Source: an uncultured Micrococcales bacterium
GTDB lineage: Bacteria > Actinomycetota > Actinomycetes > Actinomycetales > Microbacteriaceae
Assembly (NCBI GenBank): GCA_903887175.1
Contig: CAISOV010000064.1
Coordinates: 1-45,366, forward strand
Reading direction: 5' to 3'
Length of the DNA stretch: 45,366 nt
Positions 11,060-21,388 of the stretch are shown here, piece by piece. The notes beneath the pieces were generated by a model. It was not told where the DNA came from, ran no database searches, and worked only from the letters and a program-made list of their open reading frames with translations. Every line of letters starts with the position of its first letter. The first letter of the stretch is position 1. The translations under genes were made by a program, and so were the position numbers.

Positions 11060-12397
11060 TTAGCCGTGAAGTTGCCCTTTTATCTTCGCTCGAATTGCTG
11101 AGAAATTTGGGTTAATCATGTCAAAGCCGTTGGCTGGAACCAGCTCGAGAGTGCGCATTCCATTGCCCCGGTTTTTCAAAGCGAGGTTGACATAAACCGC
11201 CAACATGTCGCTCGAAATATCTGTGGTGATCATCTTTTTGCCTGCAGTGGCTATCGATTGAAAGTTCAAAAGCAGCTTTGTAGGACTCACCTGTTTAATA
11301 AGTGCGTTCTCGACTTCTCGTTGACGACCCATGCGGGCATAGTCGCTATTGCCGTTGAGGCCGTGTCTAGACCGGGCATACCAAAGCGCCATGCCGCCAG
11401 ACATGTGCTGCACTCCCGGTTCTATAAAGGCGCGGGCATCGCTGCCGTCATCGAGTTTGCCGCCCACTGGCAGCCTAATTTTCACATTGATTGTGACTCC
11501 CCCGAGCGCATTAATTAGACCCTTGAATCCAGACATGTCGATCAAAACATAGTTAGAAATCGTCAACCCGGTAATGCCCTGAACGGCTTCTTTCAACGCC
11601 TGCAGACCCGGTGTGATGCCGTTGCTGCGGGCATTTGGGTACAAATCTTTGTGGTTGTTCATGACGTCGGTGTTGATGGCGTTGAGCAGACAGGTGTCAC
11701 CGCAGTTGTAGCCGTGTGGCCATAGCGCCTGCATTGGCGAACCGTCACTGAAAGGCGCGTGTTGCAGGTTGCGCGGAATGCCGATGTTTAAAGCGTCGCC
11801 GGTGAGCGCGTCTAGGCTCAACACCGAGACGCTGTCGGTGCGCATGCCAAAACGATCTGAGCCCGAGTCTGAACCAACCAGCATGATGTTGTAGCGACCA
11901 TCGACTGCCCCCACGAAACCGGTTCGTGTGAAAATGGCACCGACCAGCGAAGCCTGCTCGTGAGCCAGGCTCGAAGCCGAAGCAAAAGTTGTGGTGAGCA
12001 AAGCCGACACCACGAGCACACTGAGCAAAGCGCTGAGTCGGTTGCGGGCTGGCAGCCTGCCGAGTTTCATTAGCGCCAGAGTGTTGAGGCCCAGCACGGC
12101 ATAAAGCACGCCATAGCCGAGAAGCATCCAGCCAAAAATGTTTACGGCAACCGGTGATGTTGCAAAAACTAAAAGCAAGTTAATGTCGATGAAAGCAATT
12201 GCCACAGCCGCCAGCAGCGCAAGCCAAAGAATCAGGTTTGCGGCGATAGCAAAGCGCGCCAACACACGCCGCCCAGCGACCAGCTGAGCAGTGCCCGGCA
12301 ACAAAAGATTCAACCAAAACAACCAGCGGGCACGTTTGCGCATTTGCAACGGTGAAAGGTTTTGAACATTGCGAAACGGGCTGGTTCGTTGCATCAC
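11060..12397 (-). CDS. LytR-CpsA-Psr (LCP) family cell-wall phosphotransferase
   Basis: GRYNIMLVGSDSGSDRFGMRTDSVSVLSLDALTGDALNIGIPRNLQ, GFKGLINALGGVTINV, HMSGGMALWYARSRHG...DYARMGRQREV. Confidence 0.95.
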   Translation of the reverse strand: MMQRTSPFRNVQNLSPLQMRKRARWLFWLNLLLPGTAQLVAGRRVLARFAIAANLILWLALLAAVAIAFIDINLLLVFATSPVAVNIFGWMLLGYGVLYAVLGLNTLALMKLGRLPARNRLSALLSVLVVSALLTTTFASASSLAHEQASLVGAIFTRTGFVGAVDGRYNIMLVGSDSGSDRFGMRTDSVSVLSLDALTGDALNIGIPRNLQHAPFSDGSPMQALWPHGYNCGDTCLLNAINTDVMNNHKDLYPNARSNGITPGLQALKEAVQGITGLTISNYVLIDMSGFKGLINALGGVTINVKIRLPVGGKLDDGSDARAFIEPGVQHMSGGMALWYARSRHGLNGNSDYARMGRQREVENALIKQVSPTKLLLNFQSIATAGKKMITTDISSDMLAVYVNLALKNRGNGMRTLELVPANGFDMINPNFSAIRAKIKGQLHG

Positions 12398-12441
12398 CGA
12401 TTCGTTAGAACCGTTAGCCCGGCTGAGAGAATCAGCTGCGC

Positions 12442-12939
12442 TTAGATTTGAGATTTTAACTTCTCATTCTTTTCGGCAACACTCACGGCAAGGTTAGAGC
12501 GAAAGGTTTCAAGTTGCTGCGTCAGGTGGCTGTCAAAGGCGCCCAGAATGCGCGCTGCCAATAATCCGGCGTTGCGAGCACCACCAATCGAAACTGTTGC
12601 AACCGGTATTCCTGCTGGCATTTGAACGATTGAAAGAAGTGAATCTATGCCGTCTAACTTGGCAAGCGGCACAGGAACCCCGATCACCGGCAATGTCGTA
12701 ACAGAGGCGAGCATTCCAGGCAGATGAGCAGCGCCGCCAGCCCCGGCTATAACAACTTTTATGCCGCGCCCCGCTGCCGCTTTGCCCCACTCGATCATTC
12801 GCTCAGGCGTGCGGTGAGCTGAAAGCACTTCAACTTCGTAACCGATGCCGAACTCTTTGAGAGCATTCGCGGCCTCGCACATCACTGACCAGTCAGAGTC
12901 TGAACCCATGACTACGCCGACCAATATCGCTTCTGACAT
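12442..12939 (-). CDS. purE: 5-(carboxyamino)imidazole ribonucleotide mutase
   Basis: [51 protein letters not shown]. Confidence 0.98.
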   Translation of the reverse strand: MSEAILVGVVMGSDSDWSVMCEAANALKEFGIGYEVEVLSAHRTPERMIEWGKAAAGRGIKVVIAGAGGAAHLPGMLASVTTLPVIGVPVPLAKLDGIDSLLSIVQMPAGIPVATVSIGGARNAGLLAARILGAFDSHLTQQLETFRSNLAVSVAEKNEKLKSQI

Positions 12940-12983
12940 GCCTAGCCTCTCAAAGTATGCTTCTCAAGCCAATTTTAGACATC

Positions 12984-13022
12984 TTGCCTCGAATGCTTCT
13001 GAACGCAACGCCTGCGAGGCAA
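12984..13022. repeat. 8-bp inverted repeat between purK stop and purE
   Basis: TTGCCTCG (12984-12991) and CGAGGCAA (13015-13022), 23 nt loop, no clear U-tract. Confidence 0.5.
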
Positions 13023-13023
13023 T

Positions 13024-14175
13024 TTAGCCGTTAAGCAAAATACCTACGGTTTGCCAAACCTCTGATGCTATAGCGCTTTCAATCTGGCCGACAGCTGTCA
13101 CGTGACCCATTTTGCGACCAGATCTTGCAGATTTGCCGTAGGTGTGAATCTTGACCGTGGGGTGCAGGGCCATAGCCTTGCGATATTGCCCGACAAAAGT
13201 GTTTTTGCTGTCGACCCCGAGTAGGTTCACCATGATTGCATAGGGCGCAGTCATTTCAGTTTCACCAAGCGGCAGATCTAACACGGCTCGCAGGTGCTGC
13301 TCGAACTGACTAGTGACTGACCCCTCGATGCTGAAATGCCCTGAGTTGTGCGGGCGCATCGCGAGTTCGTTTATCAATAGGCGAGCATCGGTGGTTTGAA
13401 ACATTTCGACCGCCAAAACACCTGTAACCCCTAAACCTTCGGCAACGTGAGCGGCAATAGCCACCGACAGCTCGAGCAGCGCCGGAGTGGTGCCAGGGGC
13501 TGGGGCAAGAACCTCAGCGCAAACACCATTGCTCTGAGTGGTTTGCACCAGCGGCCAAGCCTTGAACTCGCCGCTTGGGTTTCTGGCGCTCAACTGAGCC
13601 ACCTCGCGCACAAACTCGACTTTTTCTTCAACCAAGAGTTCGCCGCCGAAACCAGCTAGAGCCTCAGGCGTTAGCCAATCGCTTGCTTCATCGGCGCTTC
13701 GCACCACACGCACACCTTTGCCGTCATAACCACCAATCGGTGTTTTCAAAATGGCAACGCCGCCGTGGTCGGCAATGAACTGGTCTAGCTCTTCGGCATC
13801 GGTCACGGCAGCCCATTCAGGCATTGGCAGGTTCAAAGCGCTCAGCTGTCGGCGCATGTGCAATTTGTTTTGAGCAAATGCTAAAGCTTTCGACGGCGGC
13901 TGCACGTTGACACCTTTGGCTTCAAGTTTTTGCAAAATTTCTAGAGGCACGTGTTCGTGGTCAAAAGTGATTACGTCAACAGTTTTAGCGAACTCTTGCA
14001 CGACGTCGAACTTGGTATAGTCGCCAACCATGGTGGCTGCCAGCGCCGCCGAAGAATCTTCGGTTTCGGCTAAAACTTTAATGTCAAGGCCAAGGTTTAT
14101 TGCAGGCACAATCATCATGCGAGCCAACTGCCCGCCACCAATCACGCCAACTCTTAGCTTGCTTTTATTTGACAC
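13024..14175 (-). CDS. purK: 5-(carboxyamino)imidazole ribonucleotide synthase (ATP-grasp)
   Basis: LRVGVIGGGQLARMMIVPA, ILKTPIGGYDGKGVRVV, LLINELAMRPHNSGHFSIEG. Confidence 0.97.
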   Translation of the reverse strand: MSNKSKLRVGVIGGGQLARMMIVPAINLGLDIKVLAETEDSSAALAATMVGDYTKFDVVQEFAKTVDVITFDHEHVPLEILQKLEAKGVNVQPPSKALAFAQNKLHMRRQLSALNLPMPEWAAVTDAEELDQFIADHGGVAILKTPIGGYDGKGVRVVRSADEASDWLTPEALAGFGGELLVEEKVEFVREVAQLSARNPSGEFKAWPLVQTTQSNGVCAEVLAPAPGTTPALLELSVAIAAHVAEGLGVTGVLAVEMFQTTDARLLINELAMRPHNSGHFSIEGSVTSQFEQHLRAVLDLPLGETEMTAPYAIMVNLLGVDSKNTFVGQYRKAMALHPTVKIHTYGKSARSGRKMGHVTAVGQIESAIASEVWQTVGILLNG

Positions 14176-14599
14176 TTGACCCTCTGACTAGATTTTGCAT
14201 TTCGCGAGCAAGCTGTTTGCCTTTTGGCAAACGCTTCATCACTAGCGGCTCTTGACCGTGAATAAAAACTGTAACCCGACCTCGAACATATTCCACGGCC
14301 GAAACCTCATGCCAACTAACCTCACGGCGCTTTTGGCCAAACAACCCGTCACGCCAAACCACTCGCCCAGTCGAAACTTCGAGCCAGGCGACCGACTGGC
14401 GCACCAGAGGCACCAGCCATGCAAAAAAGATAAGTACTGCCGCCGACACATAAAGCGTCAGCGATTGCCAAGATTCGAGATTGCGGTTTTCAAAAAATGC
14501 CAAAGCAGCCGCAACGACACCTAAAACCAGAGTTGGCAAAACCATGCGACCGGCTCGTGGGCGCAGCTTGACCAACTTTTGTTCTGGTTGAAAACTCAC
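14165..14599 (-). CDS. PH domain-containing membrane protein
   Basis: Two TM segments then EVSTGRVVWRDGLFGQKRREVSWHEVSAVEYVRG; sits between purK and birA, as its counterpart does in actinobacteria. Confidence 0.8.
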   Translation of the reverse strand: MSFQPEQKLVKLRPRAGRMVLPTLVLGVVAAALAFFENRNLESWQSLTLYVSAAVLIFFAWLVPLVRQSVAWLEVSTGRVVWRDGLFGQKRREVSWHEVSAVEYVRGRVTVFIHGQEPLVMKRLPKGKQLAREMQNLVRGSSVK

Positions 14600-14613
14600 A
14601 ATCTAATTGTGGC

Positions 14614-15468
14614 TTATATGCGGTGCCGCAGGTGCACAATATCGCCAGCAGCGACAGCGATTTTTTGGTTGTCAAGGGTTGTTAGAACTAAGCGACCTTG
14701 TTCGTCGATTGCTTGCGCGGTGCCCCAAAGCTCTTCGTCGCCGGGCAAAATCACTTTAACCTCTTGGCCAAGAGTCAGGCAGCTTTGCGACACCTCGGCC
14801 TGCAAGCCGGCGAGCGCCGCATTGCCATCGCAGGCATTAAATGCCTCAAGAAGCTGCCAGAGCTGGGTTAGGTATCGCGCCAAAATGTCATCGAGCGTCT
14901 GGGCATCGATCGCTGCGCCGGTGCGCTCTTGAGCAGCCGGGTCGCCGAGCAAAGCCAACGAAGTGGCGGTTTCAACCGGCAACTGTTCGCGGCTGAGCGT
15001 TAGGTTTAGACCAGCGCCAACCACTACCCCGCTGCCATCGGGCAATAGTTCGCTGAGAACGCCACAAATTTTTTGCCCACCCACGAGAACATCATTCGGC
15101 CATTTCACGCCCACCTGCGCCGCGGCCGCGCTGGCTACCGCATTCGAACCGTCGTTCAATCGGCCTGAGACTGCCCGCGACATTGCCAGCCCAGCCAAAA
15201 GCGGCAGCCAGGCGAAGGTTTCTATCGAGGCTTCGGGGCGCAACAGCACAGACACAAATAGTGAACTACCTGGCGGAGCGATCCACTGCCGACCAGATCG
15301 GCCACGGCCAGCATTTTGGTAGCCAGTGACATAAACCGAAAAGTTTGGCCAGTTAGCGGCGCCGCCGGTCACAGCGGCCGTGATTAGGTCACTGTTGGTT
15401 GAACCGGTCACTGATATCCAGACCATTTTGGTTGCGATTGCTTCACTATTTGCTAACTCCATGCTCAA
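14614..15468 (-). CDS. birA: Biotin-[acetyl-CoA-carboxylase] ligase
   Basis: TGSTNSDLI, GRGRSGRQWIAPPGSSLFVSVLLRP, VKWPNDVLVGGQKICGVLSE, VVVGAGLNL. Confidence 0.95.
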   Translation of the reverse strand: MSMELANSEAIATKMVWISVTGSTNSDLITAAVTGGAANWPNFSVYVTGYQNAGRGRSGRQWIAPPGSSLFVSVLLRPEASIETFAWLPLLAGLAMSRAVSGRLNDGSNAVASAAAAQVGVKWPNDVLVGGQKICGVLSELLPDGSGVVVGAGLNLTLSREQLPVETATSLALLGDPAAQERTGAAIDAQTLDDILARYLTQLWQLLEAFNACDGNAALAGLQAEVSQSCLTLGQEVKVILPGDEELWGTAQAIDEQGRLVLTTLDNQKIAVAAGDIVHLRHRI

Positions 15469-15531
15469 AAGGTTAGCGAACCTGCCCGCCTTCGATAGAG
15501 TTGTGGCAACCTGAAAATCATGGAGTGAACC

Positions 15532-17136
15532 TTGACGCCAGACAAGACGCCGATGGATGAAGCCCTCTTCACCACAGCCGGCAAACTAAAAGATCTAGAA
15601 AAGCGCTACCACGAGGCCGTTTATGCCAGTGGCGAAGCGGCTATTGCTAAGCAGCACGCCAAGGGCAAAAAAACTGCCCGCGAGCGCATTGCGATGCTGC
15701 TTGACGAGGGTTCTTTTGAAGAACTCGATGAGTTTGTTCGCCACCGCTCGACAGCTTTTGGCATGGATAAAACCCGACCTTATGGCGACTCGGTGGTTAC
15801 CGGCGTTGGCACCATTGCAGGCCGCCAGGTTGCCGTGTTCTCGCAAGACTTCACCATTTTTGGCGGCTCACTCGGTGAGGCCGCGGGTAACAAAATCATC
15901 AAAGTGATGGACCTCGCGATTGCCACCGGCGTTCCGCTAATTGGCATGCTCGACTCGGGTGGCGCCCGCATTCAAGAGGGTGTAATCGCTCTGGGCAAGT
16001 ACGGTGAGATTTTCAAGCGCAACACCATGGCTTCGGGTGTGATCCCCCAGATTTCAATCATCATGGGCCCAGCAGCTGGTGGTGCGGTTTATTCGCCGGC
16101 ACTTACTGACTTTGTAATCATGGTCGACAAAACCTCGAACATGTTTGTGACAGGCCCAGACGTTATCAAGACGGTAACCGGCGAAGACGTTGGCATGGAA
16201 GAGCTCGGTGGCGCCCTCACCCACAACAAAACCTCAGGTGTGGCTCACTATTTGGCGAGCGACGAAGAAGATGCGATTGACTACGCCCGCAATTTGTTGA
16301 GCTTTTTGCCTGAAAACAATTTGGCTGAAAGTGTGGTCTATGCCGCTTCGACCGAGCTAGAGGTGACCGAAGCCGACCGCGAGTTGAACATCATCATTCC
16401 TGACTCGCCAAACCAGCCTTATGACATGAGTCAGATCATTGAGAGCATTGTTGACAACAACGATTTTCTCGAAGTTCAGCCACTCTTTGCCCCGAACATT
16501 TTGATTGGTTTTGCCCGCATTGACGGTCGCAGTGTTGGCATTATCGCCAACCAGCCGCAGCAAATGGCTGGCACGCTAAACATTGAGGCTGGCGAAAAAG
16601 CCGCCCGCTTTGTGCGATTCTGCGACGCTTTCTCTATTCCCATTCTGACTCTGGTTGATGTGCCCGGATACCTTCCGGGAACAGACCAAGAGTGGGCCGG
16701 TGTGATTCGCCGTGGCGCCAAGTTGCTTTATGCCTATGCCGAAGCAACAGTGCCGCTGGTGACCGTGATCACTCGCAAGGCCTACGGAGGCGCCTACATT
16801 GTTATGGGCTCTAAGCAGCTCGGTGCCGACATCAACTTGGCTTGGCCAACTGCTGAGATAGCCGTTATGGGTGGTCAGGGAGCGGTCAATATCTTGTTCC
16901 GCGAGCAGATTCGTCAGGCTGAAGCGGCTGGCGAAGATGTCAATAAGGTTCGCGCCCGCCTAGCAGCTGAATACACCTACAACGTTGCCAGCCCTTTTCT
17001 TGCTGCCGAGCGTGGCGAGCTTGATGGAATCATTGAGCCGGCAGCCACTCGCATTTCAGTGATCAAGGCACTGCGGGCACTTCGAACTAAGCGTGCCAAT
17101 GTTCCGCCTAAAAAGCACGGCAACATTCCTCTATAA
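15532..17136 (+). CDS. Acyl-CoA carboxylase carboxyltransferase (beta) subunit
   Basis: AccD5/PccB-like: [98 protein letters not shown] start at 15532; ATG at 15553 possible. Confidence 0.96.
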   Translation: MTPDKTPMDEALFTTAGKLKDLEKRYHEAVYASGEAAIAKQHAKGKKTARERIAMLLDEGSFEELDEFVRHRSTAFGMDKTRPYGDSVVTGVGTIAGRQVAVFSQDFTIFGGSLGEAAGNKIIKVMDLAIATGVPLIGMLDSGGARIQEGVIALGKYGEIFKRNTMASGVIPQISIIMGPAAGGAVYSPALTDFVIMVDKTSNMFVTGPDVIKTVTGEDVGMEELGGALTHNKTSGVAHYLASDEEDAIDYARNLLSFLPENNLAESVVYAASTELEVTEADRELNIIIPDSPNQPYDMSQIIESIVDNNDFLEVQPLFAPNILIGFARIDGRSVGIIANQPQQMAGTLNIEAGEKAARFVRFCDAFSIPILTLVDVPGYLPGTDQEWAGVIRRGAKLLYAYAEATVPLVTVITRKAYGGAYIVMGSKQLGADINLAWPTAEIAVMGGQGAVNILFREQIRQAEAAGEDVNKVRARLAAEYTYNVASPFLAAERGELDGIIEPAATRISVIKALRALRTKRANVPPKKHGNIPL

Positions 17137-17160
17137 GCCCACACGAAAAATTAGGAACCA

Positions 17161-17406
17161 ATGAGCGAAGCTAGCGAACTGCCTCAGCAGGGTTTTAGCG
17201 TGCTCGGCGGCAACCCAACAGCCGAAGAACTTGCTGTTGTTGTAGCTGTTTTGCAGGCGGCTTCGGCTGCAGCAGCTGCGAAGGCAAAAGCAAGTGCAAC
17301 TAAGCCCGCTTCGAGCTGGTCTAAAAACGTCGGTCTGTTGCGAGTGCCGGTAGCCCCTGGTCAAGGTCAGTGGCGGGCGGCATTTCGCCGCGGCCTAAGT
17401 CGCTAA
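17161..17406 (+). CDS. Acyl-CoA carboxylase epsilon subunit
   Basis: 81 aa, directly after accD: GFSVLGGNPTAEELAVVVAVLQAA...SSWSKNVGLLRVPVAPGQGQWRAAFRRGL. Confidence 0.85.
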   Translation: MSEASELPQQGFSVLGGNPTAEELAVVVAVLQAASAAAAAKAKASATKPASSWSKNVGLLRVPVAPGQGQWRAAFRRGLSR

Positions 17407-17410
17407 TCGG

Positions 17411-17480
17411 TGCACATTCAAAACAGCTAAATCTGGGTTGTTTACCTTTTGTTTACCTAATGCACATTTGTTGTTTAAGT
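17411..17480 (+). promoter_or_regulatory. Putative regulatory region with helically phased direct repeats
   Basis: TTGTTTACCT at 17438 and 17449, TTGTTTAAGT at 17471 (offsets 0, 11, 33); flanked by TGCACATT at 17411 and 17461. Confidence 0.5.
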
Positions 17481-17515
17481 GATTACGAAGCTCGAATCTT
17501 TGCAAGAATGGGCTT

Positions 17516-19180
17516 ATGACACGTGTGCCAAGCAAAATCGACGCGCTCGCCGAGCACTGGTATGCGACGCTTATCAACTTGAGCCCAGAGTTGGCAACCT
17601 CTGTTGGATCAAAAATAGGTGCCGACAAACTTAGCGATCAAAGCCCGGCTGCCGACGAACATTTCAATGCTGAACGCAATCGATTTTTAGTGCAACTGCG
17701 CAACACCCAACCAGCCGACGCCGTCGACGAAATTACCAAACATGCCATGCTCACTCAGCTAGAGCTTGAAAACGAATACTTCGAGGCCAAGCTAAGTGAA
17801 CGCAACCTCAATGTGATTGCTTCACCGGCTCAGGGAATCCGCGACATTTTTGATCTTTCGCCTACCGAAACCGAAGAAGACTGGCAAAACCTAGCCGGTC
17901 GCATGAATGCGGTTGGCGGTGCTCTAGCTGGCTACGTAGAAACCTTGCGGGCCGGAATCGCGCACAAAAATACTCCTGCCCGGCGACAGGTCAAAGAAGT
18001 CGCAAAACAGGTGAAGCAGTTAACTGCCAACAAAGGTTTTTTTCTAGATTTTGCAAAAAGCGCCTCTATAAGTGGTGAAGAACTACCCAAGAGCCTGCGC
18101 AAAGACCTCAAACGCGCGGCAGAAGCGGCCACCCAAAGCTATCTGCTATTTGGCAACTTTTTGAGCGGCGAATTGCTAGATGCCGCCAAAAAACGCGATG
18201 CCGTTGGCCGCGATCACTATCAGTTGGCTAGCCGAGAGTTTCTAGGCGCAACCGTTGACCTAGATGAAACATATGAGTGGGGCATCGAAGAATTAGCGCG
18301 GGTGACCGCTGAACAAGAAGCTGTTGCCAACAAAATCAAGCGCGGTGCCACGGTTGAAGAAGCCATAAAAAAACTTGACAACGATGAAGCTCGCAAGTTG
18401 CAAGGATCAAAGGCGCTTCAGGCCTGGATGCAGCAACTTTCTGACACCGCGATAGAAGAGTTGGGCAAAACTCACTTTGACATCGCACCTGAGTTGCGGG
18501 CCCTAGAGTGCATGATAGCCCCGACCAACACCGGCGGCATTTATTACACCGGCCCAACCGATGATTTTTCGCGCCCAGGGCGCATGTGGTGGTCGGTGCC
18601 AGCAGGCGTTGAAACCTTTGAAACTTGGCGTGAAACCACAACGGTCTACCACGAGGGCGTTCCTGGCCATCACCTGCAGGTAGCCCAGGCGGTTTTCAAC
18701 AAAAATGAATTGAACTCGTGGCGTCGCAACCTTAGCTTCAGCTCGGGTCACGCAGAAGGCTGGGCGCTTTATGCCGAAAGACTTATGCAAGACCTTGGCT
18801 TTTTAGATGACCTCGGTGATCAGCTGGGCATGCTCGATGGCCAACGCATGCGAGCTGCCCGTGTTGTGCTCGATATTGGCGTTCACCTTGGCAAACCTCG
18901 ACTTGATGGCGAAGGCAAGTGGGACCACGCCTATGCGCGCGAGTTCATGGGCAAAAATGTGCACATGGCACCAGAGTTTATCGACTTTGAGGTGAACCGT
19001 TACTTTGGCTGGCCTGGCCAAGCGCCAAGCTACAAGATTGGTCAGCGCATTTGGGAGCAACTGCGCGATGACGCGGCGGCAAGAGCTGGTAAAAACTTTG
19101 ACATCAAAGCTTTTCACACCAAAGCACTAAACCTTGGCGGCTTGCCTCTCGAGACCCTGAAAATGGCGCTTGGCGAATAG
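17516..19180 (+). CDS. DUF885-family (putative metallopeptidase) protein
   Basis: VYHEGVPGHHLQVAQ zinc-site motif, SGHAEGWALYAERLMQDLG, GQAPSYKIGQRIWEQLR. Confidence 0.93.
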   Translation: MTRVPSKIDALAEHWYATLINLSPELATSVGSKIGADKLSDQSPAADEHFNAERNRFLVQLRNTQPADAVDEITKHAMLTQLELENEYFEAKLSERNLNVIASPAQGIRDIFDLSPTETEEDWQNLAGRMNAVGGALAGYVETLRAGIAHKNTPARRQVKEVAKQVKQLTANKGFFLDFAKSASISGEELPKSLRKDLKRAAEAATQSYLLFGNFLSGELLDAAKKRDAVGRDHYQLASREFLGATVDLDETYEWGIEELARVTAEQEAVANKIKRGATVEEAIKKLDNDEARKLQGSKALQAWMQQLSDTAIEELGKTHFDIAPELRALECMIAPTNTGGIYYTGPTDDFSRPGRMWWSVPAGVETFETWRETTTVYHEGVPGHHLQVAQAVFNKNELNSWRRNLSFSSGHAEGWALYAERLMQDLGFLDDLGDQLGMLDGQRMRAARVVLDIGVHLGKPRLDGEGKWDHAYAREFMGKNVHMAPEFIDFEVNRYFGWPGQAPSYKIGQRIWEQLRDDAAARAGKNFDIKAFHTKALNLGGLPLETLKMALGE

Positions 19181-19187
19181 TTGCTCG

Positions 19188-20171
19188 CTAAAGCCTAGTG
19201 CCCAACTTTAAGAATTCGTCAGGCGATTCTGAACCCGATTGAGCTACGACAATGCTCAAACGCCACTTTTCACCTTTCGGCGCGCGAACCACCACTCGAC
19301 CAGAGGTTGTGCGGTTGAGCACGCTAACAACTTCGAATCGAATGGTTTCAAGCTCTAGCAAGTCGCAACCCTCAAGACCACCTTCGTCACGAATGGTCAC
19401 CTCAATGCCTCTGCGCCGTGCTTCAAGTGCGGCATCACGCACCAGTGCATCGATAACATCCCCTCCCGAAATCGCATCGCGCAATTGGGCTTCGAGCAAC
19501 AGCGCTTCAATTTTTTCATTCTTTAGCAGCTGCCCGCCTCTCGAAACAATGTTGCGCAAGGTTGGCAGCGCACCTCGCAAAGCCTCTTGGGCCCGCGACT
19601 GGCGTTCAAAGCGGGCTGCCGATGTAGCCGCTGACTTGGCAGCTGTGAGTTTGGCTTCTTCGGTGAACAGTTCGGTCGCTTGAGCCGTGCTCTCTAAACC
19701 AATCGATAGACCCGTTGCTGCAACCACAAAAAGCAGCGCACCAATCAATCCAGAATTCACTAAGAATCCAACGCCACCCCAAACCAGAACCTCGACATAT
19801 AAAACCGCGAGGCCCAGCCAGGCTAAAAATTTGTATTGTCTAATCGCGGTAACAGCCAGCAGCGTTGCCATGGCTGCGACATACCAGGTGCCATAACCAC
19901 CTTTTTGCTCTTGCGAAAGCTGAAACTGCATCAAAAGCGGCACAGCAAAAACTGCAACCAGATTAGCCCAAGCCTGAAACCAAGGCAGTCGCATTGGTGC
20001 ATAAAGCGTCACCGAGGCAACCAAAACCAATACATAAATTGTCAGCGCTGCGATTACATAAAAAGGTTTGTGATCTTTGCCGTCAAGCAGCATGATCGTG
20101 CCGAGAACTGCGTGATAAAGACCGAAAGCCAAGCCAGTAACCGAGACCAGCCAGCGCTGCAAAACAATCAT
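19188..20171 (-). CDS. Membrane sensor-like protein with degenerate histidine-kinase C-terminus
   Basis: Multi-TM N-term; C-term EAQLRDAISGGDVIDALVRDAALEARRRGIEVTIRDEGGLEGCDLLELE with no recognisable HisKA His or DxGxG; its start overlaps the stop of the histidine kinase gene. Confidence 0.75.
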   Translation of the reverse strand: MIVLQRWLVSVTGLAFGLYHAVLGTIMLLDGKDHKPFYVIAALTIYVLVLVASVTLYAPMRLPWFQAWANLVAVFAVPLLMQFQLSQEQKGGYGTWYVAAMATLLAVTAIRQYKFLAWLGLAVLYVEVLVWGGVGFLVNSGLIGALLFVVAATGLSIGLESTAQATELFTEEAKLTAAKSAATSAARFERQSRAQEALRGALPTLRNIVSRGGQLLKNEKIEALLLEAQLRDAISGGDVIDALVRDAALEARRRGIEVTIRDEGGLEGCDLLELETIRFEVVSVLNRTTSGRVVVRAPKGEKWRLSIVVAQSGSESPDEFLKLGTRL

Positions 20172-21388
20172 GGTTTACCCCACTGCAAAATCACGGTGGT
20201 GCCCTCATTAAGCACGCTCTTAATGTGCGCCTCGCCTCCGACTGACGCCATTCGACGGCGCATCGAAAGGGCAATGCCGAGACGGTGCTTTGGAACGCGA
20301 CTTAGCCGAAAGCCCTTGCCGTTATCTATGACCACGACTTTTACGCCCTCAGTGTGGTTTCGCAAAACAATTTGCCGGCGCACACCGCGCCCGGCATGCT
20401 GCACAGAGTTTGAAAGCGCCTGAATAGTGGCCTCATTGATGGCATCGGCAACATCGCTCGGAATCTCTAAATCAGAGGTAGGGCCTAAATCAATGTGAAT
20501 GTCAGGCACTAGCTCCTGAGCCGTTTTGCCAAGCGCAAAGAACAGGCTCGAAACCGTAATCGGGCTTTCATCGGTAACTTGAAGCGAACTAAAACTAATC
20601 AGCTTTTCAATAGCTATTTGAGCCAAGTCGCTCACGTGTTGAGCTTCTTTTTGTGTTTTAGTTGCCGAAGTCAAAAGCAGCGTGGTCAAAACCTGGTCAT
20701 GCACCAACGCGTCGATGCGGTCGCGCTCACGCTCAATAGCATCAACCCTGGCACTCGCGGCAGAAGCTTCTGCGGCCCTTTGACTTGCTAAATCAGCGTC
20801 TCTCGCAGACGCGCGAAGCATCCAGATCAAGGCCGCAACACAGCTGCTAAAGAGCAAAATATAAATTGCGCCAAGCAGGCTATCCCACTGATGAAATTGG
20901 CTTGCCGTTGTGCTCTCGCGAAGCACGATCCACGCCACGGGGGTGGCTACCAAGTAGGCCACAGCCACACCCACAGGCAAGCCCACCGCGGCGGCGATAC
21001 CTGATACTCCAAGGGCCTCATAGATCCAAGGCGTTGGCCCGGCATCAGCTGCCGGCACACCCTGAAGAGGCAAGCTCCAGGCGCAAACTTCAATGAAAAC
21101 CACAATGGCGAACAACGCGCACATCAACTTTCCCAAGTGGGTGAAAAAAGCCATAGCAACCATAGCGATTTCAAGAGCCAACACCAGCGACACAAAAAGC
21201 CAAGACCAAAAAGGATTCTGATCTTTGGTCTGGCCAAGAAAATTCAAAAACATTTCAACACCCGTGCCCAGGGTTGCAATTGACAGAACCTTCACGGCCA
21301 AGTTGTCAATCAGGTTGACGGTGTAAGACTTGGTGGGCTTAGCCTCAAGCTGTGACTGCACAGCTCTCTTAGCAAAAATCGATTTCAA
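20168..21388 (-). CDS. Two-component sensor histidine kinase (HisKA_3/NarL-type)
   Basis: Multi-TM N-term; ERDRIDALVHDQVLTTLLL; N-box INEATIQALSNSVQHAG; VVVIDNGKGF; HRLGIALSMRRRMASVGG. Confidence 0.92.
   Translation of the reverse strand: MKSIFAKRAVQSQLEAKPTKSYTVNLIDNLAVKVLSIATLGTGVEMFLNFLGQTKDQNPFWSWLFVSLVLALEIAMVAMAFFTHLGKLMCALFAIVVFIEVCAWSLPLQGVPAADAGPTPWIYEALGVSGIAAAVGLPVGVAVAYLVATPVAWIVLRESTTASQFHQWDSLLGAIYILLFSSCVAALIWMLRASARDADLASQRAAEASAASARVDAIERERDRIDALVHDQVLTTLLLTSATKTQKEAQHVSDLAQIAIEKLISFSSLQVTDESPITVSSLFFALGKTAQELVPDIHIDLGPTSDLEIPSDVADAINEATIQALSNSVQHAGRGVRRQIVLRNHTEGVKVVVIDNGKGFRLSRVPKHRLGIALSMRRRMASVGGEAHIKSVLNEGTTVILQWGKP

Noticed and set aside
11030-11062. Possible hairpin AAAAGT-CGC-ACTTTT after the LCP gene
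   Set aside because: A/T-rich 6-bp stem without a clean T-tract; too weak to call.
19836-20423. 195-aa plus-strand ORF
   Set aside because: Antisense across two coupled sensor genes; no domain.
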